Source of the DNA: a virus
Direction: 5' to 3' (one strand)
DNA length: 64,000 bases
IMG/VR virus record: IMGVR_UViG_3300038427_000657
Coordinates: 1 to 64,000 of that record
The notes below the pieces were generated by a model. It saw only the letters and a list, made by a program, of their open reading frames with translations. It was not told the DNA's origin and made no database searches. A program made the translations under genes and the position numbers. Shown here one piece after another: positions 55,120 to 63,188 of the stretch; the first letter of the stretch is position 1; every line of letters starts with the position of its first letter.

Positions 55120-55152
55120 AGTGGGAGTCCTACTACCACTATCCCTATAGGG
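55120..55152. repeat. GTACTAC-family hairpin
   Basis: AGTGG-GAGTCCTACTA-CCACT with palindrome CCCTATAGGG following. Confidence 0.5.
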
Positions 55153-55166
55153 TATATGATAAATTG

Positions 55167-55484
55167 TTAAGATTTAATCTTGTCAATAGAATCGGAGTTT
55201 TCTAAAAAATAATATTTTTCCGCAAGAAGGCTTACATATCCCACAAGAGCACCTAATAGAGAACCAAAAACAAATAGTATGTAACCTCCAATTAGTAAAG
55301 CAAAGTTTATTTGCCAAGTTACATGATGCACAACCATCCCAAACACGGAAAATACAAGGCAGGAAGGAAGCATACCTCCAAACACCACAAGAGCAACAAT
55401 CAAGTTAAAATACAATTTTTTGTGTTTTTGACGCCAGCCCTTAAACCACTGACAGCATTTTTTGCTAAAAATTATTATGTTCAT
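55167..55484 (-). CDS. Membrane protein
   Basis: 105 aa, two TM helices plus basic N-terminus (FSKKCCQWFKGWRQKHKK). Overlaps the upstream gene by 20 nt. Confidence 0.65.
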   Translation of the reverse strand: MNIIIFSKKCCQWFKGWRQKHKKLYFNLIVALVVFGGMLPSCLVFSVFGMVVHHVTWQINFALLIGGYILFVFGSLLGALVGYVSLLAEKYYFLENSDSIDKIKS

Positions 55485-55662
55485 GATTTTTGGAATTTTC
55501 GTATTTCTTTAATATATACCCGATAAAATTTTCTTTCTTATCAATTTGAGTCACAATCTGCCAACCAAATTTTCTCAAAATTGGATTAAATATTACCTTA
55601 AACCAACGTCTGTGGGAAATCAACTTTCCCTCTTTATCATATACTAGTTGGCCTTTCATCAT
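55465..55662 (-). CDS. Hypothetical protein
   Basis: 65 aa, basic/aromatic (SHRRWFKVIFNPILRKFGW). Unknown. Confidence 0.6.
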   Translation of the reverse strand: MMKGQLVYDKEGKLISHRRWFKVIFNPILRKFGWQIVTQIDKKENFIGYILKKYENSKNHEHNNF

Positions 55663-55665
55663 ATT

Positions 55666-55761
55666 TTACTTTTCTTTGGGAATCATATCATTTAACCATT
55701 TAAGAACTTCTTCCATCGTGGAATCTTTGTTAATCCAAAGACCGGGTGAAACTTGTTTCAT
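55666..55761 (-). CDS. 31-aa ORF, or C-terminus of a longer frame
   Basis: Has its own ATG at 55761. The same frame stays open back to the TAA of the gene at 55924, reading a coiled coil (KELEQERKEAEQERYKYAI), so it may be the end of a read-through product covering 55666-55923. Confidence 0.5.
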   Translation of the reverse strand: MKQVSPGLWINKDSTMEEVLKWLNDMIPKEK

Positions 55762-55923
55762 ATTTCTATGCTGTATTTCTTCACCTTTTTTAAGAAATTC
55801 GTCTATCAACTTTTTTATTTCTTTAAGTTGAATTATAGCATATTTGTACCGTTCTTGTTCGGCTTCTTTTCGTTCTTGTTCAAGTTCTTTCTGTATTTTA
55901 ATGTTATGATTATAAAACCACCA

Positions 55924-56127
55924 TTATATTATCAATTTTCCCCAATGATACATTCCTAATATTGAAAATAACACTACAACTATACACCATAATAAATGTG
56001 CTGACAAAGTAAGAGCAATACCACCACAAAATAAGAATAACATTATAATGAAGCCAGAGTACATTTCACACACTGGATTTTCAGGATTTTGTTCTTTTAA
56101 CCATTCTTTGTAATAACTACCGTTCAT
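55924..56127 (-). CDS. Small membrane protein
   Basis: 67 aa, start at 56127. TM helices FIIMLFLFCGGIALTLS and WCIVVVLFSILGMY. Its TAA is followed in frame by an 85-codon open stretch. Confidence 0.65.
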   Translation of the reverse strand: MNGSYYKEWLKEQNPENPVCEMYSGFIIMLFLFCGGIALTLSAHLLWCIVVVLFSILGMYHWGKLII

Positions 56128-56128
56128 A

Positions 56129-56449
56129 TTATTTATTTTTAAAAGAAACATCAACTGGTATTTCTGTAACATTATATTTTTTAATAATTGTCCAATAAGT
56201 ATAACTTAAATCAATTATTTCAGTCCTACCTATCCAGTTAGAAAAATATCTAGGAGAATCATCTCGTGTAATTTTTATGACATATTTTACATCATCATTA
56301 CTTTCATTTAAATTCAAAATAGTTTCAACTATGCCTTCGTGATAATAACTAGCATACGTGAAACCAATAGTATCGCCGACTTCAATAACTTTTGAATAAT
56401 CAATAGGAGTTAAGTTTCTTCTGAAAAATTTTTTAACAAATTCTAACAT
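56129..56449 (-). CDS. Hypothetical protein
   Basis: 106 aa from the ATG at 56449. Beta-rich (VGDTIGFTYASYYHEGIVE). Unknown. Confidence 0.65.
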   Translation of the reverse strand: MLEFVKKFFRRNLTPIDYSKVIEVGDTIGFTYASYYHEGIVETILNLNESNDDVKYVIKITRDDSPRYFSNWIGRTEIIDLSYTYWTIIKKYNVTEIPVDVSFKNK

Positions 56450-56453
56450 AATT

Positions 56454-56750
56454 TTATCTATTAAACCATAACACATGAGTTGCCCACGCAGGCGGTGTTA
56501 TTTTAAATTTTGTAATGTCAGAAGGGTGAATATGCAATCTACCTTTTATCCATACTCCATCAGCCCGTTTGAAAGAAAATACGCCATGGCCATCGTAATC
56601 AATAAAGCCAACACCTTCAACTTGTTCTATCCAATCTTTGATAGGTATTAAATCACCATTAGTTCCATCGTGGATTTCAAGACCACTATCCCACATATCA
56701 TACGCTTGTTCAAGGCGTTTTCTGTAATCTTCTATGGTTAATTCTCCCAT
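56454..56750 (-). CDS. Hypothetical protein
   Basis: 98 aa from the ATG at 56750; acidic helix (TIEDYRKRLEQAYDMWD) then aromatic strands. Confidence 0.65.
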   Translation of the reverse strand: MGELTIEDYRKRLEQAYDMWDSGLEIHDGTNGDLIPIKDWIEQVEGVGFIDYDGHGVFSFKRADGVWIKGRLHIHPSDITKFKITPPAWATHVLWFNR

Positions 56751-56755
56751 AAATC

Positions 56756-56944
56756 TTAAGTTGATTTTTCCAATACAACCGAACAAAGATAATTAACTTC
56801 GCTTCTACTCCACGTTTTATCATAATGAGAAGAAACAGAATTAATCATTGAACCGGGAACTACTTTCCATCCATCTTCAAGAAGTTGATTAACTTTTTCT
56901 TCAAAGATTCTTGGGCTTGTGCTTGTAACTATTTTTTGTGCCAT
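56756..56944 (-). CDS. Hypothetical protein
   Basis: 62 aa; basic N-half. The -VGxG- and Val-rich C-terminus is strand-like. Unknown. Confidence 0.6.
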   Translation of the reverse strand: MAQKIVTSTSPRIFEEKVNQLLEDGWKVVPGSMINSVSSHYDKTWSRSEVNYLCSVVLEKST

Positions 56945-56984
56945 ATTATTATTAATAATATGTAATAAGGCTTTCCTTCATACG

Positions 56985-57197
56985 TTACTTCCTTATAACA
57001 GTGTTTGTAATCCACTGAAATTCGCTATGAGGAAATTCATTATAAGGATTGTCTTTATTAATAGTGACAAAGTGAGCAACGCCAGCATTTATGGCATCAT
57101 ATCTCATATTGTTTTTACAAATTTCATATCCTACATAAAACCCCACCATAAATACAATTGATACAATAATGACAATTTTCCATTCACTTGTTTTCAT
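56985..57197 (-). CDS. Membrane-anchored protein
   Basis: 70 aa with an N-terminal TM anchor (IVIIVSIVFMVGFYVGYEI). Confidence 0.65.
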   Translation of the reverse strand: MKTSEWKIVIIVSIVFMVGFYVGYEICKNNMRYDAINAGVAHFVTINKDNPYNEFPHSEFQWITNTVIRK

Positions 57198-57228
57198 AAA
57201 CTAATTAATGATGAATATTATGGTAATT

Positions 57229-57807
57229 TTATCGGTGGTTAGTATTTTGATGACCTTGAATAGTGTCAATTACATATTCAATAATGTAAACTTTCGGTGC
57301 CACTTTGATTTTAACTATTTCAAATGCATTTGCACCAACACCAAATGTTATAAATAAACAGGCAACAACTGCTAATATCCACTTGAAAAGTGTAGTTACT
57401 TGGTGTTCAGATGGGTCGCCATAACTTTCTGTGCTCGCTTTTGATTGATATTTTTTTAGTTTATAGGAAAAAAACAGACAAACACCTGCTATAAATGTGA
57501 AAATAGAAGCCCAAGTTACTGCGCGGAACAATCGCCACATGAGAAATTGTTTAATCACGTCAGGAGCTTGTTCGGCAATAAAATCAACAGATTTGTGGAT
57601 TGCCTGTTTGGAAGCTCCATAAATTTCTCCACTGGCGTCTTTCACACCAGAAAGCATTTCAATAAGAACTTGGTTCAAGTTGGTTGATACCACGGCAGTT
57701 GCGGTATTCTTTACTTGTTCCAAAGTAGTAGGAGTATTGGTTTGAGCAAAAACCGGAACGGTCAATGCTAACAACGACATAACAACGATTGAGAATAGTG
57801 ATTTCAT
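57229..57807 (-). CDS. Paralogous membrane protein with signal peptide (1)
   Basis: 192 aa. Signal peptide (IVVMSLLALTVPVFAQ), helical region, then two TM helices. SGVKDASGEIYGASKQAIHK and SVDFIAEQAPDVIKQFLMW align closely with the protein at 59459. Probably an inner-membrane protein with periplasmic N-domain; a pore or inhibitor role is speculative. Early promoter upstream. Confidence 0.75.
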   Translation of the reverse strand: MKSLFSIVVMSLLALTVPVFAQTNTPTTLEQVKNTATAVVSTNLNQVLIEMLSGVKDASGEIYGASKQAIHKSVDFIAEQAPDVIKQFLMWRLFRAVTWASIFTFIAGVCLFFSYKLKKYQSKASTESYGDPSEHQVTTLFKWILAVVACLFITFGVGANAFEIVKIKVAPKVYIIEYVIDTIQGHQNTNHR

Positions 57808-57845
57808 AGTTTGATAAGTTTAGAATAGTTTTGTAAAAAGTCAAG

Positions 57846-58050
57846 CGTGGAGTTCCTATACATCCACTTACCGCTTTATAGAACAAACCTTGATAATTAT
57901 TTGGATTTACTGAATAATCCAAATCCCAAAATCTCAATTTGTAGCGTGTATCTATTGGAAAGTGAAAATCAAACTAACGTCCACATCTCTACAAGAGAGG
58001 TAGTTCTTTTTGATATTCTTCCCAACAAATCCAATAAATTCATCTTGACC
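57846..58050 (-). pseudogene. Possible frameshifted small gene
   Basis: Between 57807 and 58040. Two protein-like stretches in different frames (DEFIGFVGKNIKKNYLSCRD and PIDTRYKLRFWDLDYSVNPN) abut near 57960, consistent with one-base damage. No intact ORF of more than 35 codons. Confidence 0.35.
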
Positions 58051-58426
58051 AACCACATTTAAGACACTTTTCAATCCACGGAGATTCCTGAATCAAATTA
58101 AGTGTTGCACAATGAGGGCACAATGTTTTTTCTTTCTTTTTTTCAATCGATTTCTTTTTCTTTCCAAAAATTTTATCAAACCGTTCTCGGTAAACATTAC
58201 CCTTTACAGGTCGGGGTCTTGAACCTTTTCCACATTGTATTCTTTGTGATTTTTCATTCATAAAACGTAAAGAAATTATAGGTGTTGAAACTAAAAATGA
58301 AACAGTGAACAAATTGGGATATTCTTTGGCAATTTCCAAAGCGTTGTCAATGCCTTCTTTTTTTAATCCATCTGCAGTTCTTGGACAATTTGATAAGGCG
58401 TTTATTAGTTTTAATAAATTACGCAT
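58040..58426 (-). CDS. Hypothetical zinc-ribbon protein
   Basis: 128 aa from the ATG at 58426. C-terminal CPHC and CLKCGW zinc ribbon; central RPRPVKGNVYRERFDKIFG basic. Overlaps the upstream gene by 8 nt. Confidence 0.65.
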   Translation of the reverse strand: MRNLLKLINALSNCPRTADGLKKEGIDNALEIAKEYPNLFTVSFLVSTPIISLRFMNEKSQRIQCGKGSRPRPVKGNVYRERFDKIFGKKKKSIEKKKEKTLCPHCATLNLIQESPWIEKCLKCGWSR

Positions 58427-58778
58427 AAACGGTTTGAATTTGCCCAAATGCTTTGTATTCGGCAATTTGTTTGTTTGCCAATTTTACTCTTTCTTGTTGT
58501 TTTCTCAATTCTCGCTTTTCTTGTAAATATTGGTCGTGTAGCTTTTCCAATTCGGCCTTCTCACCTTCTTTGCGTGATTTGTAAAGAGTAATGAGTGAGG
58601 GGTCAGCGATATGAAATCTGTTAGATTGCAATGTTCCTAACTTCACACCTTTTTCCAAAGATATTAGAACAAAAGGATACAGAGGATTATTTTTACAAGG
58701 TTCAACCTTTACCTTGACAATTCTATTGGAAGGCCAAACGGCAATGTAACCGATTATTGGAAATTTTTGAGTTTTCAT
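58419..58778 (-). CDS. Hypothetical protein
   Basis: 119 aa: beta-rich N-half (IGYIAVWPSNRIVKVKVEP) and a Glu/Lys/Gln helix in the C-half. Unknown. Confidence 0.65.
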   Translation of the reverse strand: MKTQKFPIIGYIAVWPSNRIVKVKVEPCKNNPLYPFVLISLEKGVKLGTLQSNRFHIADPSLITLYKSRKEGEKAELEKLHDQYLQEKRELRKQQERVKLANKQIAEYKAFGQIQTVYA

Positions 58779-58957
58779 TCCAATCCTTCTCTTGCTATTT
58801 TAGATATTAGAATAAATTTAGAATCGTTGTAATATATTTCTGACATTGCTAGAATAGTTTCAAGAGCCTTAGTAGCTTTATTTTCTCTAGTTTCCGCAGG
58901 AGAATTTTTTCGGAGTGCTCTCCGATTTCTCTTTTGTTTTGATAGCGTTCTTTTCAT
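58775..58957 (-). CDS. Hypothetical basic protein
   Basis: 60 aa, strongly basic N-terminus (RTLSKQKRNRRALRKN). Early promoter upstream. Confidence 0.6.
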   Translation of the reverse strand: MKRTLSKQKRNRRALRKNSPAETRENKATKALETILAMSEIYYNDSKFILISKIAREGLE

Positions 58958-59003
58958 TAGGAAAATAGTCTATCACGATTCTTTGAGAAAGTCAAGTTTT
59001 CTC

Positions 59004-59282
59004 TTACTCCAATTTTCGCCAACTTACATTAGACACGTCCCAACCAAAGCTATTCCACCGTCCAGTTGCTGGATGGTCAGCATGGTGCTTCCCATTTCCT
59101 TCGGTGAACCTAATCATTTGTATTGAAATTTCTGGAAGAGATGAATGATTTAAGCAATGTATTTCACGGTCTGCAAAAGCAGCATCTTCTTGTGTCAATG
59201 GTGTGCATCGGTCATATCGCATCATATCCACGGGAACAGGCCCAGTACCTGTTACCGTGAATTCGTTTGCATATTTAAGCAT
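59004..59282 (-). CDS. Hypothetical protein
   Basis: 92 aa, His-rich centre (HCLNHSS; KHHADHP). Unknown. Confidence 0.6.
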   Translation of the reverse strand: MLKYANEFTVTGTGPVPVDMMRYDRCTPLTQEDAAFADREIHCLNHSSLPEISIQMIRFTEGNGKHHADHPATGRWNSFGWDVSNVSWRKLE

Positions 59283-59451
59283 AAAGATAGTATAGTCGTA
59301 ATACTAAAAGAATCAGAAGGAGCAATATACCCATTGGTCTAAAATATAAAGAACAGATAATAAAGCCTGTAATGACTGATATGGCTAGTAAAAATCTGTA
59401 TGGCTCTCTTACTCTGTCATACCATTGATTAATTGACCGTATTATTTTCAC
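59275..59451 (-). CDS. Small membrane protein
   Basis: 58 aa from a GTG at 59451, with two TM segments (FLLAISVITGFIICSLYF; GILLLLILLVLRLYYL). A longer start overlapping 59459 is unlikely. Confidence 0.55.
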   Translation of the reverse strand: MKIIRSINQWYDRVREPYRFLLAISVITGFIICSLYFRPMGILLLLILLVLRLYYLYA

Positions 59452-59458
59452 AAAAATT

Positions 59459-60061
59459 TTAGTTATGGTGTTGCTGCATACCTTGTATGCTATTAACCAC
59501 GTATTCAATCAAATATACGCGGGGTGCCACCAAAATTTGAGTAATAGTCATACCATTTATTGAAAGATTAATCATTAATAAAATTATTCCTACAATTCTG
59601 AAAAACCACTTCCACCCTGCCAAATCGCCTTTGTCGGTAGTGTATTTGTCATTTTCGGGAATTTTGTCTGATTTAGCAAGAAGACGAGCTTTCCGAGCAA
59701 ACCAGAAGAAAGCTAATGACGGAATAATCCAAATGATAGCATAAATAACTGCTTGTGCCATCTTCCAGTGGAGAAATTCTTTTACCACCAACGGTGCCTG
59801 CTCCGAAGCAAAGTCAACTGACTTTATAATGGCAGTTTTGGAAGCGTCATAGATTTCACCACTGGCGGTTTTGACGCCTTGGAGCATACTGATAACAACT
59901 TCATTAAGATTGGTTGCTACAATCGTATGCGCTGTAGTTTTTGCCTGCTCCAATAATGATGGATTATTGGTAGCCGGAGTATTGGTTTCAGTGGCGAAAA
60001 CAGGAATCGCCGATGCGAATAGAGATATGAATGTTGCTACGATTAGTGTTTTTATTTTCAT
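59459..60061 (-). CDS. Paralogous membrane protein with signal peptide (2)
   Basis: 200 aa; signal peptide (VATFISLFASAIPVFAT), helical periplasmic region QGVKTASGEIYDASKTAIIK and SVDFASEQAPLVVKEFL, two TM helices. Close paralogue of 57229-57807. Confidence 0.75.
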   Translation of the reverse strand: MKIKTLIVATFISLFASAIPVFATETNTPATNNPSLLEQAKTTAHTIVATNLNEVVISMLQGVKTASGEIYDASKTAIIKSVDFASEQAPLVVKEFLHWKMAQAVIYAIIWIIPSLAFFWFARKARLLAKSDKIPENDKYTTDKGDLAGWKWFFRIVGIILLMINLSINGMTITQILVAPRVYLIEYVVNSIQGMQQHHN

Positions 60062-60065
60062 AATG

Positions 60066-60593
60066 TTAAGTTAGATCCCACATAAGTCTTACCAATCCGA
60101 ATACAATGATTAAAAGCAAGGAAGATATGACAAGCGTTCCACCTACCCAGTTCCAAATAAAGAAATAATTATTCAAATCATAACATCCTTGAAATACTGA
60201 TAACATTGGTCCAGCCTCACCTTGTTCTTGTGCGGTAATCTGTTGAATTGCGGTGTTATATTGAAAAGACGAAGGATCCATACTTTGAATTTCGGTCAAC
60301 CGTGCGGAAAGAGTTTCCAAAGCTTTCAGATTGGCGTCAAAATTGTTATTTGGTGTTTTGAGAAAAAGAGCATCGTATTCAGCAAAATCTCCATTTGTTT
60401 TACCTTGTTTTAGAGTATTGAGAAATTGGGAAATATATTGTTGTTTTGCTGGAATCGTTGAAGATTTTTCAGCCAATGACCACAGTTGAGAATAGTGTTT
60501 CTCATAGTTGTAACTGCTCAAAATACCCAATCGAATTTCACAGCTCAAAATTAAAATGCCGACAATGGATAGAATTAGCGATAGATTTTTCAT
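60066..60593 (-). CDS. Membrane protein with periplasmic domain
   Basis: 175 aa; N-terminal TM anchor (LILSIVGILILSC) and a C-terminal TM (TLVISSLLLIIVFGLVRL) flank a helical domain. Start at 60593 behind an early promoter. Neighbour of a paralogous signal-peptide protein; likely the same system. Confidence 0.7.
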   Translation of the reverse strand: MKNLSLILSIVGILILSCEIRLGILSSYNYEKHYSQLWSLAEKSSTIPAKQQYISQFLNTLKQGKTNGDFAEYDALFLKTPNNNFDANLKALETLSARLTEIQSMDPSSFQYNTAIQQITAQEQGEAGPMLSVFQGCYDLNNYFFIWNWVGGTLVISSLLLIIVFGLVRLMWDLT

Positions 60594-60645
60594 AATGTTG
60601 AATAGTTTATCAGGAATTTGTAAAAAGTCAAGCGTTAACACGTTA

Positions 60646-60879
60646 TCACACTTCCCATTCTGTGACAACTTTTTTCGGTTTTGGTATAACAAATTCACCA
60701 GCCATAATCAGAACGGACTTGGATGGAAAGTATTCTAAATCAATTTTCTCGGTGCCATCAAGAAAAGTATATCCTTCATATTCTCCACTTTGTAATTTTT
60801 TGTTTAATTCTGATTTTGTGACGACATCGTAACCGACTTCATCTTCACAACGACTAAGGATTAGGTATTTTTTATTCAT
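60646..60879 (-). CDS. Hypothetical protein
   Basis: 77 aa, acidic alpha/beta. Overlaps the upstream gene by ATGA. Confidence 0.6.
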   Translation of the reverse strand: MNKKYLILSRCEDEVGYDVVTKSELNKKLQSGEYEGYTFLDGTEKIDLEYFPSKSVLIMAGEFVIPKPKKVVTEWEV

Positions 60880-61163
60880 AGATTTATTTCTTTGTAAAAT
60901 TTTCTCAAATTTTTACCACCGTTTAGAAATGTATTGGTGATTTCTCTAAAAATTGTGAACTTTCCTTTAACTTCCCATGTTTCCACTGTCTTTTTAATGG
61001 GTCCGAATGTAATCACTTCTGCTTCGTTTTTGTGTTTATCACAAAATTTCTTTATTTCTTCCAATAATTGTTTTCGTGTAGGTGCTGAAATTGTTCCACC
61101 ATATACACCACCAGAAATGAAATAAACGCTGTGTGGCGTAGAATAAGTAATAGATTGTTTCAT
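60876..61163 (-). CDS. Hypothetical protein
   Basis: 95 aa; strand-rich with GTISAPTRKQLLEEIKKFCD. Unknown. Confidence 0.65.
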   Translation of the reverse strand: MKQSITYSTPHSVYFISGGVYGGTISAPTRKQLLEEIKKFCDKHKNEAEVITFGPIKKTVETWEVKGKFTIFREITNTFLNGGKNLRKFYKEINL

Positions 61164-61166
61164 AAA

Positions 61167-61484
61167 TTAACCGTTGTTAGCTAAATGTGCCGCAGAAGCA
61201 TATTCTTCAAATTCATAAACAGTATCACCGTTATCAATTGCACATTGGATTAATTCTTGCAAAGTATCAAATTTGCCTCCGCCCAAACAACTTTCAATAT
61301 GAGGATTAATCCACTGAACGAAATACCATTTATCATTTCTTTGAACGGCAATATCAAAATTACTAACTGCCTGACGAGGCGAACGACTAAGATAAACATG
61401 GTCTGTATCCAGTTTTTCTACACGAACGTAGTTTTGCCCTTTTTTATTTCTACTTATTACTACTTTTCCGTAATGCTTTTCCAT
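61167..61484 (-). CDS. Hypothetical protein
   Basis: 105 aa from the ATG at 61484. Strand-rich with a helical C-terminus. Unknown. Confidence 0.65.
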   Translation of the reverse strand: MEKHYGKVVISRNKKGQNYVRVEKLDTDHVYLSRSPRQAVSNFDIAVQRNDKWYFVQWINPHIESCLGGGKFDTLQELIQCAIDNGDTVYEFEEYASAAHLANNG

Positions 61485-61488
61485 ATTA

Positions 61489-61740
61489 TTATTTGTTTTG
61501 AGAATTAAATGCGTTGTAAATAAGTTCGTATTCTTTTTCTGTTGCTTTTCGTGGTGGTATTTGGGGTGTCTTAATAAACGCTCCACAATAATTCCATGCA
61601 CGAATTAAAAGGATTACTGATGATGCTTTTTGGAATCTACGATTTGTTGGAACTTTGTTGCCGGGAATGAACATTCCTTCAAATCCTTTGTATATGTATT
61701 CCATCGGTTCATCACAGATTTCAGGGATATTTAGTTTCAT
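61489..61740 (-). CDS. Hypothetical protein
   Basis: 83 aa, Pro- and aromatic-rich (WNYCGAFIKTPQIPP). Unknown. Confidence 0.6.
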   Translation of the reverse strand: MKLNIPEICDEPMEYIYKGFEGMFIPGNKVPTNRRFQKASSVILLIRAWNYCGAFIKTPQIPPRKATEKEYELIYNAFNSQNK

Positions 61741-61761
61741 ACAATTTTTACAACTTTGATG

Positions 61762-62031
61762 TCAATTTTTAAATGTAAATGTGTATTTTCCAGATAATCT
61801 ATCTAAATACCACTCAAATCCTTTATAGTGGTCATTTATAAATGATGCTAAAATTAAATCTCGTGGCATTTCAGATATCCCATATTTAGATTCGACATAA
61901 GTATAACGAAATTTTATTATTTTAATTTTCTTACTTTTTAGTGCTTTTAAGATTATACTACCAACCATTCCATCATTCGGGCGTGATTCATAGACTTTGG
62001 AAAAATCTAAGTTAACTGTAACTTGTTTCAT
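61762..62031 (-). CDS. Hypothetical protein
   Basis: 89 aa; basic strand-rich. Unknown. Confidence 0.6.
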   Translation of the reverse strand: MKQVTVNLDFSKVYESRPNDGMVGSIILKALKSKKIKIIKFRYTYVESKYGISEMPRDLILASFINDHYKGFEWYLDRLSGKYTFTFKN

Positions 62032-62035
62032 AAAA

Positions 62036-62296
62036 TCAAATTTTCACAAACTTTTTGAAATTCCACACATACGGCCAGAAAAATTCGTTTCTATCTTCAT
62101 AAAGAGGAATAATAATAAGTCCACTTTGTTTTGTGCCCATATCGTCAGTTATTCCATTCTCAACAATAACAGCGACTTCAAATTCCGTTTTAGTTGTGAT
62201 TTTCTTTGGAGTAGCAAAACCACAGGCTATATCGAAAGCATCTTTTTTGGATGCTGATTTTACTCTGTCACCAACTTTGAATTCATTATTTTTCAT
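62036..62296 (-). CDS. Hypothetical small beta protein
   Basis: 86 aa; KVGDRVKSASKKDAFDIA then repeated Val/Ile strands, barrel-like. Confidence 0.65.
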   Translation of the reverse strand: MKNNEFKVGDRVKSASKKDAFDIACGFATPKKITTKTEFEVAVIVENGITDDMGTKQSGLIIIPLYEDRNEFFWPYVWNFKKFVKI

Positions 62297-62308
62297 TACC
62301 CCAATTTG

Positions 62309-62593
62309 TTAAGCATAGTTAAAATTGATTTCACAAATGGGAGACTGCTTAGAAGTTACAGTAATTTCATATAACAATACCCAACTGTCCACTTCTTCAC
62401 AACTTCTTGGCTCTTTTTCAAAATCTTTTCGGAGAAACTTCATAAGAGTTATGTCCCATTTCATGGCGTCATGAATTTTATCTTCATGGTCTTGGATAGA
62501 TTTTGCAGCTTCTTCAAACGTATTGCCCGTGGCAATAGCCATGCCGCCGCAATAACCCCAAAATTTAGATGGTAAGAATACAAATAGTTTCAT
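62309..62593 (-). CDS. Hypothetical protein
   Basis: 94 aa, first of the 60646-62593 operon; early promoter near 62601-62625. Alpha/beta. Confidence 0.65.
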   Translation of the reverse strand: MKLFVFLPSKFWGYCGGMAIATGNTFEEAAKSIQDHEDKIHDAMKWDITLMKFLRKDFEKEPRSCEEVDSWVLLYEITVTSKQSPICEINFNYA

Positions 62594-62630
62594 GGTAAAA
62601 TTTTATCACACTTTTATAAAATGTCAAGCG

Positions 62631-62888
62631 TCACTTGGTTTTCTCCAATGTTTTAATAGGAATAAGTTTTCCGTATATTCCGTTATAATTGTAACGGTTA
62701 ATAAGAAGGAATCTAAAATATCCCCAGAATCGTTTATAGTTCATGTGATATTTTCTCCATAAATTTATTGCTATTTTTGTGCGGTGAACATTAGGAAGGT
62801 CTTGTGAAAATATACGAGTAAAACCAACGAAAGCATTATATCCATCATTATGCTTCCGAATAGAGAAAGAGCGATAAGATGATTTCAT
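62631..62888 (-). CDS. Hypothetical basic protein
   Basis: 85 aa, very basic/aromatic (NLWRKYHMNYKRFWGYFRF). Overlaps upstream by ATGA. Confidence 0.65.
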   Translation of the reverse strand: MKSSYRSFSIRKHNDGYNAFVGFTRIFSQDLPNVHRTKIAINLWRKYHMNYKRFWGYFRFLLINRYNYNGIYGKLIPIKTLEKTK

Positions 62889-63079
62889 TCTATTTTAGAA
62901 ATTAAATAAGAACAAAATGTTCCTGTTTTTAGAGAAACACTGAAATTATCAAAAATAAGACAATCATCATGAATAACAGAAAGTTTCCTCTGTTCATCCC
63001 TTGTGATTTTTCGGCCAATCAAGGAAGCCAACCTATTGTAGAGATTAGTCAATCCTAAAATTTCTTCTTGAGCGTTCAT
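62885..63079 (-). CDS. Hypothetical protein
   Basis: 64 aa, helical. Unknown. Confidence 0.6.
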   Translation of the reverse strand: MNAQEEILGLTNLYNRLASLIGRKITRDEQRKLSVIHDDCLIFDNFSVSLKTGTFCSYLISKIE

Positions 63080-63083
63080 TTTG

Positions 63084-63188
63084 TTATTTTTTCTTTGAAC
63101 GTTCCTTTAAAGATTTATACATCGTAAGAATTAAAGCAGCAGGAATAAATCTTACTGCTGCCCATAACCATTGAAAGAAATTTTTCAT
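63084..63188 (-). CDS. 34-aa membrane-associated peptide
   Basis: Amphipathic/TM helix (WLWAAVRFIPAALILTMY) and basic tail. Start coupled (TAATG) to the ligase stop. Confidence 0.55.
   Translation of the reverse strand: MKNFFQWLWAAVRFIPAALILTMYKSLKERSKKK

Noticed and set aside
57659-57937. 92-codon minus frame
   Set aside because: Its 3' part is out of frame within the membrane-protein gene at 57229; only its 5' part may be relic coding (see 57846-58050).
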